A stretch of 64,000 nucleotides of DNA, taken from positions 62,001 to 126,000 of the forward strand of contig NZ_QXIO01000008.1 in the NCBI RefSeq assembly GCF_003545765.1. The letters run 5' to 3'. Shown here piece by piece: positions 21,665 through 31,140 of this stretch. The position numbers and the translations under genes are program-made. The stretch comes from Colwellia sp. RSH04 (GTDB taxonomy: Bacteria > Pseudomonadota > Gammaproteobacteria > Enterobacterales > Alteromonadaceae). The notes under the pieces were generated by a model that was not told where the DNA came from, did no database searches, and was given only the letters and a program-made list of their open reading frames with translations. Position 1 is the first letter of the stretch, and each line of letters begins with the position of its first letter.

Positions 21665-21700
21665 TAAAAAATGACAGTCAGGTTTGGCTGTCATTTAGTT
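21665..21700. terminator. bidirectional terminator between kdsA and the convergent lipoprotein gene
   Basis: Stem AATGACAG / CTGTCATT with a 10-nt loop. T-rich on the plus side (TTTAGTTT) and a stronger T run on the minus side, so it probably serves both convergent genes. Confidence 0.8.
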
Positions 21701-21738
21701 TAAGCTAATAAATTATCTTATTAAATGAATTTAAAGGA

Positions 21739-22845
21739 TTAACTTCGATTCATTAATTTTGCTTGAGCTGGTAAATTGAAAACGCTCATACGTTTATCAG
21801 TTACCTGCACATTTGTTACATCGTATACGTAATTAAAAATAGGTTTGTTAGGATCTGGCTTAAAGTATTCATCAATCGCTTCTTCGGCTTTGTCTTTGAA
21901 AAAGTTCCCGGTAATATCTTTTAGCGAGTTCATAGGGTCATCTAAACTAATATCGCTTATTGAGGCTGATTGCTTCTCTTCTTTTACTTCAGGACAGCTT
22001 TGCTTATCCATATACCAAGCAAGCTTTATTGATACAGGGTAGCCCTCAATTGCGTTTAACTTAGCTATTACGGGAGAGTCAGAGTCTATCTCGTCTTTTT
22101 TAATATCGCCTGAAACCATCGCCACAGTTTTATAAATAGTCTCACCAAAGTATTTTGATAATGGATTTTGATTATTAGTAACGCTTGCTAAATAGTTATC
22201 TTGAAACTCACCATTAATCCTCCATGCATCGCGCATTTTATCCATAGGAGTTGTCATCCAAAAGTCCATTTGGACTTTGTGTTTATCAGGTCGACCTGCA
22301 TCGTCTTTTGATACCAAATGCCATTGTGCAGTATATTTTTTTGCTAAAAAGCCGTTTACTTGGCGGGTTGTGTTTTGGTCAATTACTTCAAAATTAAATT
22401 TAGAAGTGGTTAATTGACATGACTCACCAGCAGAAGGGTCAAAAGTTTCCTCTTCATCTTCAGAAGAAAGTTCTTCAAAGCTATCCCAAATAGAGCCTGT
22501 ACAGCCAGATAGAGGACATTCGGTATATTCGTTATCTTTTCTGTTTATTTTCCAGCTTAAATTTTTATCAATTCTTGCAACATCTGATGAGTCAGACGCA
22601 TTTAAAAAAGCACTGGAGGCCCATGAATCATACTCAAAATTATAATCAATACGACGACGATCTTTTAAAGTGTAAACGGTCTGTTTTCCGCGACTGTCAG
22701 GCATAATATAACCATTAATGACATAATTTGCGGTTAATACACTTGTTGGAGTGATAGGTGTGTTATCAGGTGCTTTTGTTGTGCTACCACAAGCGATAAG
22801 ACCTAAAGAGCTTGTCAAAAGAAGTAGCGTGTTTTTTGTACTCAT
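21739..22845 (-). CDS. lipoprotein of unknown function
   Basis: 368 residues. Signal peptide with lipobox LIAC (Cys about residue 19), so a lipid-anchored envelope protein. The mature part is acidic and Cys-containing (CPLSGC, SCQLTTS, KQSCPEV), with an Asp/Glu cluster SSEDEEETFDPS about residue 125. Sequence such as NGFLAKKYTAQWHLV and MDFWMTTPMDKMRDAW suggests a beta-rich LolA/DUF4412-like fold, but I do not recognise the family. Ribosome site AAGGAAC. Convergent with kdsA. Confidence 0.7.
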   Translation of the reverse strand: MSTKNTLLLLTSSLGLIACGSTTKAPDNTPITPTSVLTANYVINGYIMPDSRGKQTVYTLKDRRRIDYNFEYDSWASSAFLNASDSSDVARIDKNLSWKINRKDNEYTECPLSGCTGSIWDSFEELSSEDEEETFDPSAGESCQLTTSKFNFEVIDQNTTRQVNGFLAKKYTAQWHLVSKDDAGRPDKHKVQMDFWMTTPMDKMRDAWRINGEFQDNYLASVTNNQNPLSKYFGETIYKTVAMVSGDIKKDEIDSDSPVIAKLNAIEGYPVSIKLAWYMDKQSCPEVKEEKQSASISDISLDDPMNSLKDITGNFFKDKAEEAIDEYFKPDPNKPIFNYVYDVTNVQVTDKRMSVFNLPAQAKLMNRS

Positions 22846-23015
22846 AAGTTCCTTCTTGTTAATGAAAAGTTAAAATCGATAGTAATATATCACTGTTTTT
22901 CATGTTTATTTATTTTTTTTTAGATTTTTAAAAATGAATTGTAGTATTAAATGAATAGAAGGGGTTATAGCATTAATATCAAGTTTAAAGGGCATATCAT
23001 GTACAGAGAAAAGCA

Positions 23016-23039
23016 AAAAGGTGTCCTAGGACACCTTTT
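23016..23039 (-). terminator. perfect palindromic terminator after the 93-aa exported protein gene
   Basis: AAAAGGTGTCCT followed immediately by its complement, a 24-bp perfect palindrome with A/T tails on both sides, 45 bp beyond the stop of the gene at 23085. Confidence 0.75.
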
Positions 23040-23084
23040 AAGTTATTTGTAGTTAATTTGGCTTACGATAACTTACATTACAAA

Positions 23085-23366
23085 TTATTCAGCGACTCGT
23101 GTTATTTTTGAAACAGTCGATGTTTTGTTTTTGTTCTCAGTATGTTTTTTATTAGCTAGAGCATTTTCAGTGCTTAACTTCGGTAATTCATTCGTCAATT
23201 CTATTCTTGAAAATGAGGCTGCTAATGAAACTTGTGCTTGAGCAAGTAAATTTTCTTGAATAACTGGCTCTATCTTCACTGTTTCTGAAGTTGGTACTGC
23301 TGCAATGCTTGTGTTGCTCACTAAAATACTGATACTTAATGCGATTAACGTGTTAATTTTTTTCAT
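23085..23366 (-). CDS. small exported protein, unknown
   Basis: 93 residues: a signal peptide (KKINTLIALSISILVSNTSIAA, cleavage about residue 23) followed by about 70 Glu/Lys/Ser/Thr-rich residues with no cysteines and little predicted fold. AGGATC ribosome site before ATG, terminator after. I know no homologous family; it may be lineage-specific. Confidence 0.55.
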   Translation of the reverse strand: MKKINTLIALSISILVSNTSIAAVPTSETVKIEPVIQENLLAQAQVSLAASFSRIELTNELPKLSTENALANKKHTENKNKTSTVSKITRVAE

Positions 23367-23707
23367 GGTTTTGATCCTGAGTTTTTGCCGACTTTCTTAT
23401 CAGCAATAATAAATATATGTGCTTCCCGATAGATTTATTAGGACCTTTTCTCGCGCTTGCTCATTCATTTACTTTAGGTAAACTAGAGTGTAGCTAAAGG
23501 GTTGGGGTCTTGAGCTACACTCTCATGTTTGAGCGTTGAGATGATGTCCTTCATCTACGGCGTGGATAATACGCAAGTAATCTAAAAAAATAAAATGACA
23601 AAATTTAATGTTATTCATTAGAAAAACTAATGTATAATTGTTATGCTTGCATTCTAATTTTTTATGCAGTGTTTCCTTAATACTATTAAGATGAAAAAGG
23701 ATGCCCT
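23367..23707. promoter_or_regulatory. divergent region with gcvA promoter, GcvA-type operator and a long hairpin
   Basis: 341 bp. The inverted repeat ATTAG-N5-CTAAT at 23617-23631 is a T-N11-A LysR site whose half-site equals the CTAAT core known for E. coli GcvA. It sits directly before TATAAT (23633-23638), fitting autorepression of gcvA. An 11-bp stem AGAGTGTAGCT / AGCTACACTCT (23485-23495 and 23513-23523, 17-nt loop) lies further upstream with no T run; its role is unknown. Confidence 0.6.
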
Positions 23708-24640
23708 TTGGCTAATAGACTCCCACCATTAAACGCTTTGAGGGCTTTTGAAGCCTCAGCGAGACAGCTTAGTTTTACTCGGGCTGCTGAAGAGCTTTTT
23801 GTTACTCAAGCGGCTATAAGCCATCAAATAAAGTCTTTAGAAGAGCATTTAGGCATTAAATTGTTTATGCGAAAGAACAGGGCGTTATTACTGACAGATG
23901 AAGGCCAGTCATATTTTTTAGATATTAAAGATATTTTTAATTCAATACATGAAGCAACAGAGCGGTTACTTGCCCGCGGTGCAAAAGGCGCTATCACGGT
24001 AAGTTCGCAAGCTAGTTTTGCTATTCAATGGTTAGTACCTAGGTTAACCGCTTTTAATGCTTTGCACCCTGAAATTGATGTAAGGATCAAAGCGGTAGAT
24101 CAAGCGGAAAACTCTCTTACTGAAGATGTCGATGTTGCGATATATTATGGTCGAGGAAGTTGGCCAAATATCCATGCTGATAAATTACACACAGAGTACT
24201 TAATTCCTGTTTGTTCGCCATTACTAATGCAAGAAAATGCTGTTAATGGTAAGCCAGCTTTACTCTCCTTAGAGGATTTATCTCATCACACCTTGTTACA
24301 TGATACCTCTCGAAAAGATTGGAAACGTTGGTTTAAACAAGTTGGCGTTAAAGGAGTTAATGTAAATCACGGGCCAATATTTAGCCATTCTGCCATGGTC
24401 GTACAAGCTGCATTACATGGCCAAGGTGTTGCATTAGCTTATAGTGTACTAGCAAAGCCTGACATCGATTCTGGCAGGTTAGTGTGTCCTTTTAATGATG
24501 TATTAGTGAGTAAAAATGCTTATTTTATTGTTTGTCGAGAAAATCAAAAAGAGCTGGGTAAAATAGAAGCTTTTAGAGAGTGGATGCTCGATATGGTTGC
24601 TAGCGAACAAGAGCAAATAACTGATGGGCAAATTACCTAG
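23708..24640 (+). CDS. gcvA: LysR-type regulator, GcvA
   Basis: 310-residue LysR regulator of the GcvA subgroup, controlling the glycine cleavage system in relatives. Starts at TTG 23708 with AAGGA 6-9 nt upstream; nearby ATGs are out of frame. The winged HTH (residues 1-65) reads LPPLNALRAFEASARQLSFTRAAEELFVTQAAISHQI, almost the GcvA consensus, and the effector domain has AIQWLVPRL. It heads the conserved gcvA-ygdD-rlmM order, with a hydrolase gene inserted after it. Confidence 0.88.
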   Translation: MANRLPPLNALRAFEASARQLSFTRAAEELFVTQAAISHQIKSLEEHLGIKLFMRKNRALLLTDEGQSYFLDIKDIFNSIHEATERLLARGAKGAITVSSQASFAIQWLVPRLTAFNALHPEIDVRIKAVDQAENSLTEDVDVAIYYGRGSWPNIHADKLHTEYLIPVCSPLLMQENAVNGKPALLSLEDLSHHTLLHDTSRKDWKRWFKQVGVKGVNVNHGPIFSHSAMVVQAALHGQGVALAYSVLAKPDIDSGRLVCPFNDVLVSKNAYFIVCRENQKELGKIEAFREWMLDMVASEQEQITDGQIT

Positions 24641-24670
24641 TTTAAACGAACAGGATATCAAAAATTAGAA

Positions 24671-25345
24671 ATGACAAGCATGATAGAAAATAAAGTTTCC
24701 CAGCCAATAGCGCATGTTGTTTTAGCTCATGGCGCTGGCGCGGACATGAATCATGAGTTTATGGAGTCTATGGCAATAGCACTAAATAAACAAAATATTA
24801 GCGTGTTGCGGTTTAATTTTCCTTATATGGATAAACGAGCAGAATTAGGGAAAAAATATCCACCAGATAGAATGCCTAAATTACTGGAATGCTATGAACA
24901 AGTCATTGAAAACTATTTAAAAAGTATCGACAGTGATTATCAGGAGATGCCATTTTTAATTGGTGGTAAGTCAATGGGTTCAAGAGTTGCAGCCACTTTA
25001 GTCTCTTCAACATATGAGCCAGCTATGAGCGCTTTATCATCTATAGACGGGGTTTTTTGCTTAGGTTACCCATTTCACCCTGCCAAAAAGCCAGAAAAAC
25101 TGCGTTTAGCACCTCTACAGGAGAATGAAAAACCTGTGATAATATTACAGGGGAGTAGAGATACATTGGGTTCTGAAGATGAGGTCGGCCAATACAGTTT
25201 GTCTTCATCGGTGCAATGCTTCTTTTTAATTGATGGTGACCATAGCTTAAAACCAAGAGTGAAATCTGGATACAGCCTTGCTGAACACATAACAACGGCT
25301 GCAAAAGAAATAGCGCAGTTTGCTAAAACGTTTGTAAAACATTAA
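24671..25345 (+). CDS. alpha/beta hydrolase of the KANL3/Tex30 type
   Basis: 224-residue cytoplasmic hydrolase-fold protein. VVLAHGAGADMNHEF forms the oxyanion region, GGKSMGSR (about residue 100) is the nucleophile elbow with Ser, LQGSRDTLG carries the likely Asp and DGDHSLKP the His. Substrate unknown. It separates gcvA from ygdD by 30-36 bp gaps on either side, consistent with one transcript. Confidence 0.8.
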   Translation: MTSMIENKVSQPIAHVVLAHGAGADMNHEFMESMAIALNKQNISVLRFNFPYMDKRAELGKKYPPDRMPKLLECYEQVIENYLKSIDSDYQEMPFLIGGKSMGSRVAATLVSSTYEPAMSALSSIDGVFCLGYPFHPAKKPEKLRLAPLQENEKPVIILQGSRDTLGSEDEVGQYSLSSSVQCFFLIDGDHSLKPRVKSGYSLAEHITTAAKEIAQFAKTFVKH

Positions 25346-25381
25346 TGTTTTTACTAATTTTTAAGGGTTTTTAAGAAACTT

Positions 25382-25780
25382 ATGCAAGAAAGGCAAAGAA
25401 GCAATACTTTATTGCGAGTAATGGGTGTTTTTGTTGGTATCAGTGGCTGTTTTTCTGTACTATTCGGCGCTTGGTTAGCACATGCTGATTTTTCCGACTC
25501 ACATAAGGTTTATGCAAGTTTAACGACAGCATTACAATACCAGTTTATTCATACGCTTGCCTTATTAGCTATTGTGTTATTCTCTTGGCATCAGCAAACA
25601 TCAAAAATATTAACCTGTTCTATGTTGGCTTTTGTGCTGGGTATTTTGCTCTTTTGTGGCAATATTTACATTAAATCATTATTTGATATTCAATTTTTAG
25701 GAAAATTAACCCCAATTGGAGGTATGTCATTGGCATTTGCTTGGCTGTTACTCGCTTTTGAGGGGAAAAATAACTTATGA
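25382..25780 (+). CDS. ygdD: DUF423 membrane protein YgdD
   Basis: 132-residue inner-membrane protein with four hydrophobic segments and the family start GVFVGISGCFSVLFGAWLAH, plus the segment YQFIHTLALL. Function unknown. Overlaps rlmM by 4 bp (ATGA), so translation is coupled. Confidence 0.88.
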   Translation: MQERQRSNTLLRVMGVFVGISGCFSVLFGAWLAHADFSDSHKVYASLTTALQYQFIHTLALLAIVLFSWHQQTSKILTCSMLAFVLGILLFCGNIYIKSLFDIQFLGKLTPIGGMSLAFAWLLLAFEGKNNL

Positions 25781-26862
25781 CTTCTATCGTTTTGTTTTGT
25801 CGTCCGGGCTTTGAAAAAGAATGCGGTGCAGAAATCCAAGAAAAAGCTGCTTGGAATGAAATGTATGGCTATTTAGAGCTTAAAAAAAACCAAGGTATTG
25901 TTTTCTTCCACTTACATAACAGCGAAGATGGCGAAACATTAATGGGGAAGTTGCCATTAAAACGTTTGATTTTTGCGAGACAATGGTTTGTAACGCTTAC
26001 CGATACTATTGAATTACCTGACTACAATCGCGTTGAAGCGATTATCGAAGCTTTGGGTACTGACTGGCAATATGCAGATTTAAGAATGGAAATGCCAGAT
26101 ACAAATGACGGGAAATCTTTAGCAAAGTTTTGTCGAAAATTGGCTGTTCCGTTAAGGCAAGGCTTGCGGAAAGCTAAATTGCTTACTCAAAAGAATGATA
26201 ATGATGGCGCTAACTTGCATGCACTATTCTTATCTGGACAAGAAGTTATATTAGGGTTCTCACTTGCCCATAACAGCTCAGAGCATGTTATGGGCATACC
26301 TAGATTAAAATTTCCTAGTCAAGCGCCTAGCCGCTCTACATTAAAGCTTGATGAAGCTTTTCTATATTTTATACCTAAAGATGAGTGGGATAGCCGCCTG
26401 TGCTCAGGACTCAACGCTGTTGATTTAGGCTCTGCACCTGGAGGTTGGACCTACCAATTAGTTCGCCGTGGAATGATGGTGACCGCAATTGATAATGGGC
26501 CAATGGCTGAATCCTTAATGGAAACAGGGCAAGTTAAACATAAAATGATGGATGGCTTTAAATACACGCCCATGAAGCAAAATGTCTATTGGTTAGTTTG
26601 CGATATGATAGAAAAGCCTCAACGTGTGGCTAAATTAATGAGTGAATGGCTCTTAAACGGCTACTGTAAAGAGGCAATGTTTAACTTAAAGTTACCTATG
26701 AAAGGACGTTTTCAACAGGTTACTGATGATTTACAAACGTTAAAAAACGCTTTTAGCGAAGCTAATGTTAGATATGAGTTATACGCAAAACATTTGTATT
26801 ACGATCGCGAAGAAGTAACTGTGCATGCAAGATTACTCTCGCCACCACCGCAGAAAAAGTAA
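25777..26862 (+). CDS. rlmM: 23S rRNA C2498 2'-O-ribose methyltransferase RlmM
   Basis: 361 residues. N-terminal THUMP-like region opening with VLFCRPGFEKECGAEI, then a Rossmann methyltransferase with SAM motif VDLGSAPGGWTYQL (about residue 220). The catalytic K-D-K-E positions are represented in RSTLKLDEAF, WLVCDM, FNLKLPMK and DREEVTVH. Normal length. Last gene of the gcvA-ygdD-rlmM unit. Confidence 0.96.
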   Translation: MTSIVLFCRPGFEKECGAEIQEKAAWNEMYGYLELKKNQGIVFFHLHNSEDGETLMGKLPLKRLIFARQWFVTLTDTIELPDYNRVEAIIEALGTDWQYADLRMEMPDTNDGKSLAKFCRKLAVPLRQGLRKAKLLTQKNDNDGANLHALFLSGQEVILGFSLAHNSSEHVMGIPRLKFPSQAPSRSTLKLDEAFLYFIPKDEWDSRLCSGLNAVDLGSAPGGWTYQLVRRGMMVTAIDNGPMAESLMETGQVKHKMMDGFKYTPMKQNVYWLVCDMIEKPQRVAKLMSEWLLNGYCKEAMFNLKLPMKGRFQQVTDDLQTLKNAFSEANVRYELYAKHLYYDREEVTVHARLLSPPPQKK

Positions 26863-27037
26863 TAGTCAGACTGGTTAAACTAAATTTAACTATTGTATGT
26901 TTGTTATAGTGCTCTAACAAACAATCGTATTAGTACTATGTTGACTGATAATACTAATTGAAATAATGAACTTTCGTTAAGCGATAAATTTATTAATCTA
27001 ATTGGCATAACAAATTAATTGCTTTACAAATTAACGT

Positions 27038-27079
27038 AAAAAAAAGTGCCTATCGCAGAAGTTGCGATAGGCACTTTTT
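27038..27079 (-). terminator. strong bidirectional terminator between rlmM and NAD-IDH
   Basis: Seventeen-bp perfect stem AAAAAGTGCCTATCGCA with its complement around GAAGT, T runs on both strands. It lies 19 bp past the IDH stop. Confidence 0.92.
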
Positions 27080-27097
27080 AAGTAAACAATTTAACGT

Positions 27098-28105
27098 TTA
27101 CAGACGTTCTAATAAAGCTGCTGTGAAGTCTGTTGTACCATGTGTTCCACCTAAGTCACGTGTTGTTCTGTCACCTGATGCGATCACTTCAGTTAAAGCG
27201 TTTCTTATTTTCTCGGCTTTGTCTGTCATCTCTAAGTATTCAAGCATTTGAATTGCAGCAAGAATAACAGAGGTTGGGTTAGCAAGGTTTTTACCTGCAA
27301 TATCAGGCGCACTTCCGTGAACTGCTTCAAAAATTGCACAGTCTTCACCAATATTGGCACCAGGAGCCATGCCTAAACCTCCAACTAAACCAGCACAAAG
27401 GTCAGATAAAATATCTCCAAATAAATTGGTGGTTACAATTACGTCAAATTGCTCAGGGTTCATCACCAATTGCATACAGCAATTATCAACAATCATTTCA
27501 GTTGACTCAATTTCTGGGTATCGTTGTGCTACTTCTCTAGCAACTTTTAAAAACAAACCTGAAGTTGATTTTAAAATATTTGCTTTATGTACTGCTGTAA
27601 CTTTCTTTCTGCCTTCTTTTTGAGCGGTTTCATAAGCAAAAGTTAGAATTTTTTCAGCGCCTTCACGCGTAACAATACTCATGGCTTCAGCCACAGTACC
27701 ATCATCAGAAGTTGTTTGCCCAGCACCAGAATACATACCCTGTGTATTTTCACGTACAGTTAAAATGTCTATGTTTTCATAACGTGCTTTTGTGCCCTTA
27801 AATGATAATACTGGGCGAAGGTTAGCGTATAATTTAAACTGCTTACGTAAAGTAACATTGATTGAAGTAAAGCCTTCACCCACTGGTGTTGTAAGTGGGC
27901 CTTTCAAGGTTATTTTGTTTTTTTCAATTAAGGCGATTGTTTCTTCAGGTACTAGTTCGCCATGCTTCTCTAATGCTGTTAAACCTGCATCAGCAAATTC
28001 GTAATCAAAATTACAGCCTGCTTTATCTAATACTTTAATTGTCGCATCTATAATATCTGGGCCAATGCCATCGCCGGGGATAACCGTGATTGTCTGCTTA
28101 GTCAT
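27098..28105 (-). CDS. isocitrate dehydrogenase, NAD-type (isopropylmalate/isocitrate DH family)
   Basis: 335-residue oxidative decarboxylase of the short IDH/IPMDH family. The substrate signature S-x-N-x-x-L-R (FTSINVTLRKQF) marks isocitrate rather than isopropylmalate use. NLFGDILSDLCAGLVGGLGMAPGANIG binds metal and substrate, and AVHGSAPDIAGKNLANP lies near the nucleotide site. Its size matches the homo-oligomeric NAD-linked type rather than the 416-residue E. coli NADP enzyme. Cofactor preference is inferred from family resemblance. Monocistronic. Confidence 0.85.
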   Translation of the reverse strand: MTKQTITVIPGDGIGPDIIDATIKVLDKAGCNFDYEFADAGLTALEKHGELVPEETIALIEKNKITLKGPLTTPVGEGFTSINVTLRKQFKLYANLRPVLSFKGTKARYENIDILTVRENTQGMYSGAGQTTSDDGTVAEAMSIVTREGAEKILTFAYETAQKEGRKKVTAVHKANILKSTSGLFLKVAREVAQRYPEIESTEMIVDNCCMQLVMNPEQFDVIVTTNLFGDILSDLCAGLVGGLGMAPGANIGEDCAIFEAVHGSAPDIAGKNLANPTSVILAAIQMLEYLEMTDKAEKIRNALTEVIASGDRTTRDLGGTHGTTDFTAALLERL

Positions 28106-28357
28106 TTAGTTCACCTTGTAGATTTTGTCTTTTAGCAAAATAGTGCTATGTATTTGTTTTTGCTGTTACTCACTTTGTTACAGCAATAATGTACGTACAG
28201 AAGATGTAGCCAATGCTAGGAAAAAAGCTTCAAGTACGTATGTTGGCGCGCTTTATATCATGTAATGTAAGTGTATGCGAGCATGAAAACTTTCATATAT
28301 ATTACATGCTTAATGCTTAGATATGATACTAGAGTGATTATGTCATGCTATCAAGGT

Positions 28358-28374
28358 GACTTTAGTCTAAAGTC
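28358..28374. promoter_or_regulatory. perfect inverted repeat, candidate operator
   Basis: GACTTTAG-T-CTAAAGTC is a 17-bp perfect inverted repeat in the spacer between a DUF3192 gene (stop 28385) and the IDH start (28105, 250 bp away). No T run. May be a regulator site or a weak terminator stem for the DUF3192 gene. Confidence 0.35.
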
Positions 28375-28384
28375 TAGGTAAGTG

Positions 28385-28789
28385 TTATGTTGAGCCTTGA
28401 TAATTTTTTATGATGTTCCATTGTTCAGGGTAATTTTCACCTAAACCAATTTCTTTTAATACGCCGTTTATGAATAACAAAAAGGTACATTCATCTTGGG
28501 TGGTAATGCCATCAGATTTTACATGTTGTGTGCGGTAAAACATAACTTGGAAATTATCATTTGCAACGATTTTAGCTTCGGTAATGTCTGGGCTTCCTAA
28601 TTGCTGTAAAGCTTGATCAAAGGTAAATTCATCAAGTTTTATTTTAGCAATAAACTGCCTGTTGTACGATTCTCTATCTTTCCATTCCATTTTATCCGGG
28701 CTGTCATCATAAAAGGTCACGACTAAGGCGACAAAAATGCCGTAGGCAGCCAAGGCAAGTAATATTCGAGAGATAACTTTTTTATTCAT
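28385..28789 (-). CDS. DUF3192 family membrane-anchored protein
   Basis: 134 residues with one N-terminal membrane anchor (about residues 8-26) and no lipobox. The soluble part has the DUF3192 pattern: FTFDQALQQLGSPDITEA, VMFYRTQHVKSDGITTQDECTFLLFINGVL. The last block is shared almost position by position with the lipoprotein at 36966 (LFYRTQRKHKDGLTTKDECTYLKFVNGEL). Function unknown; SmpA/BamE-like fold possible but not shown. Confidence 0.82.
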   Translation of the reverse strand: MNKKVISRILLALAAYGIFVALVVTFYDDSPDKMEWKDRESYNRQFIAKIKLDEFTFDQALQQLGSPDITEAKIVANDNFQVMFYRTQHVKSDGITTQDECTFLLFINGVLKEIGLGENYPEQWNIIKNYQGST

Positions 28790-28903
28790 TTTTTAATAAC
28801 CTAAACTCTAGTCGCTGCAAATGATAACGATATGTTAATAATAATTAAAGACCTTGACATAATTTAATACATAAAAGTTCTGATTAAGTCTCCCTTAAAT
28901 GAC

Positions 28904-29731
28904 TTAATGCTGTGAATGAGGTAATCGAATATCTTTCAGGTTAAAGCCTAATGGAATGTCATTTTTTAACGTAAGTAGTGTTTTTGCTAATTTCATTTGC
29001 TCTTGGTTATCGCTTAGTTTCTCAGAAATAGCAGGATTTAAGTCTTGTGCCGTCTCTAGTGCTTTTATTGAGCCATATTGATTGAGAAGCTTCGCTGCGG
29101 TAATAGAGCCGATCCCTGGTACTCCGGGGATTTTATTTGTGCTATCTCCAGTTAAGGTCCATAGATCAATAAGTTGTGATGATTTTACATTGAACTTGCT
29201 GTTAACATATTCTTGATCTAAATATCGACGATTAAAATAGTCATATACTTTAACACTTGGACTCAACAAAGATAAAAAACCTTTATCAGTTGAAATTATC
29301 GTGACATCTTTACCATGAATAGCCATTTTAGTTGCTAAGGTTGCAATTAAATCATCTGCTTCATCTACTTCTGAGGTTAACGAGTCTACGCCTAAATCCA
29401 TGAAACCATCTTGAATGTTGGTTAGCGAGTTAGCTAGCGCATCAGGCATTTTCTTGCGTCCTTTCTTGTAACCTTCAAATAATTGATAACGCCAGCAAGG
29501 TGCTTGACTGTCAAATACCGCTAAAGCATGACTTGCCTGTTGTTGATAAAGTAACTTTTCAAGAGCTGTATTACAGGCTGCTTGTGAATTAATAATAACT
29601 TGCTGCTGTGTGCTAGTAGATAATTCGCCAGTATCTTGGTTTTTAGCATGAATGAAAGGGCGCTCTTGAACAGCATAAATTCGCCGTATTAAATTGAGCG
29701 CATCGATTAAAAGGAGGTGTGAATTAGGCAT
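28904..29731 (-). CDS. xni: flap endonuclease Xni (exonuclease IX)
   Basis: 275-residue PIN/H3TH 5'-nuclease related to the Pol I 5' domain. Motifs are LLLIDALNLIRRIYA at the N-terminus, YKKGRKKMP, the metal-binding VDEADDLIATLA (about residue 120) and the H3TH LTGDSTNKIPGVPGIGSITAAKLL. Length is typical of Xni (about 250). Starts 9 bp after ppnN, in the same leftward unit. Confidence 0.92.
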   Translation of the reverse strand: MPNSHLLLIDALNLIRRIYAVQERPFIHAKNQDTGELSTSTQQQVIINSQAACNTALEKLLYQQQASHALAVFDSQAPCWRYQLFEGYKKGRKKMPDALANSLTNIQDGFMDLGVDSLTSEVDEADDLIATLATKMAIHGKDVTIISTDKGFLSLLSPSVKVYDYFNRRYLDQEYVNSKFNVKSSQLIDLWTLTGDSTNKIPGVPGIGSITAAKLLNQYGSIKALETAQDLNPAISEKLSDNQEQMKLAKTLLTLKNDIPLGFNLKDIRLPHSQH

Positions 29732-29740
29732 AAATTAATA

Positions 29741-31084
29741 TTAACTAACAACTTGATAACAAGGGATATATTTACTTCCCGGCAGTTTCATACGCTGTTG
29801 CTTAACAAAAGAGGCGAGCAATTTGTCCATTAGGGCCATGATTTTCTTGTCACCAGAAATCATGAAAGGGCCGTGTTTTCTAATGGCTTTAATGCCGCTT
29901 GATTTGACATTACCAGCGACAATTCCAGAAAAAACTCTACGCAAATTTGCTGCTAATTCAGCAGTTGACTGGTCATAACTGATATTAAGAGCCTTCATAT
30001 TGTCATGATCAGGTTCAAAGGGGTGCTGAAAGTCTTCTTCAATGACAAGTGACCAATTAAAATGATATCCATCACCTGTTTCTTTTCTATGAGCTATTAC
30101 GTCTTCTAGCCCCTGTTTCATTGATTTTGCTACTTGTTCGGGGTCATCAATAATAATTTTATATAAATCTTGTGCTTTAGTGCCTAAAGTTTCCCCAATA
30201 AAGGTGTCGATTTCGGTGAAGTAATCGCTCGATTCAGCAGGGCCTGTTAAAATTATGGGTAATCTTTGTGTTTTATTTTTCTCGTTTAACATAATGCCGA
30301 GTATGTATAGCAATTCTTCTGCAGTACCTGCACCGCCTGGGAAAATAATAATACCATGGGAAATACGAACAAAAGCTTCCAAGCGTTTTTCAATATCAGG
30401 CATAATTACAAGTTCGTTAACGATAGGGTTTGGCGGTTCAGCTGCAATAATACTCGGCTCAGTTAAACCAATATATCGACCCGTTTGGTTTCGTTGTTTA
30501 GCATGGCCAATTGTGGCACCTTTCATTGGTCCTTTCATAGCACCAGGGCCGCAACCTGTACAGATGTTAAATCCTCTTAAACCAAGTTGGTAGCCAACGT
30601 TTTTAGTGTATTTGTATTCTTTATGCTCAATTGAATGGCCACCCCAGCAGGTGATTAAATTAGGTTCTGTTTCAGGTAAAATTGCATTGGCATTTCGAAG
30701 GATGTCAAAGGTAGCATCAGTGATATTCTCTGACGAGACAGGCATTGAAGGGTAGCGGTTATTAATAAACAGAATATCGCGCAAAACGGCAGATAAATGT
30801 TCTCTAATACCACGAATTATTTTTTCATCAACAAAAGCGTGCAACGGTGGATTTTTTAAATCAATTTTAACGCCTCGTTCACGTCTTACTACTTGAATTT
30901 CAAAATCCTTATATTTCTCATAGATTACTTCGGCATCATCGGTATTAGAGCCGGCATTTAATACCGCTAACGAACAGTTTCGGTATAAATTATAGAGTTC
31001 TTTACTAGCTGATTGCTGAAGTTGATCAACTTCCGATTGAGAAAGCAGGCTCATATTACCCACAGGGTTCAATTGTGTATGCAT
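29741..31084 (-). CDS. ppnN: pyrimidine/purine nucleotide 5'-monophosphate nucleosidase PpnN
   Basis: 447-residue LOG-family enzyme that splits nucleoside monophosphates into base and ribose 5-phosphate, (p)ppGpp-activated in E. coli. Motifs: [18 protein letters not shown] and the LOG signature [16 protein letters not shown] (about residue 270). N-terminal DUF4478 and C-terminal DUF3412-type regions are present, ending [15 protein letters not shown] as in E. coli. Adjacent to xni. Confidence 0.95.
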   Translation of the reverse strand: MHTQLNPVGNMSLLSQSEVDQLQQSASKELYNLYRNCSLAVLNAGSNTDDAEVIYEKYKDFEIQVVRRERGVKIDLKNPPLHAFVDEKIIRGIREHLSAVLRDILFINNRYPSMPVSSENITDATFDILRNANAILPETEPNLITCWGGHSIEHKEYKYTKNVGYQLGLRGFNICTGCGPGAMKGPMKGATIGHAKQRNQTGRYIGLTEPSIIAAEPPNPIVNELVIMPDIEKRLEAFVRISHGIIIFPGGAGTAEELLYILGIMLNEKNKTQRLPIILTGPAESSDYFTEIDTFIGETLGTKAQDLYKIIIDDPEQVAKSMKQGLEDVIAHRKETGDGYHFNWSLVIEEDFQHPFEPDHDNMKALNISYDQSTAELAANLRRVFSGIVAGNVKSSGIKAIRKHGPFMISGDKKIMALMDKLLASFVKQQRMKLPGSKYIPCYQVVS

Positions 31085-31140
31085 AGAAACTCCTTTAATG
31101 ATTAAATCATCAATTAATTCAGGATTAGGAAAGTGAGAGG

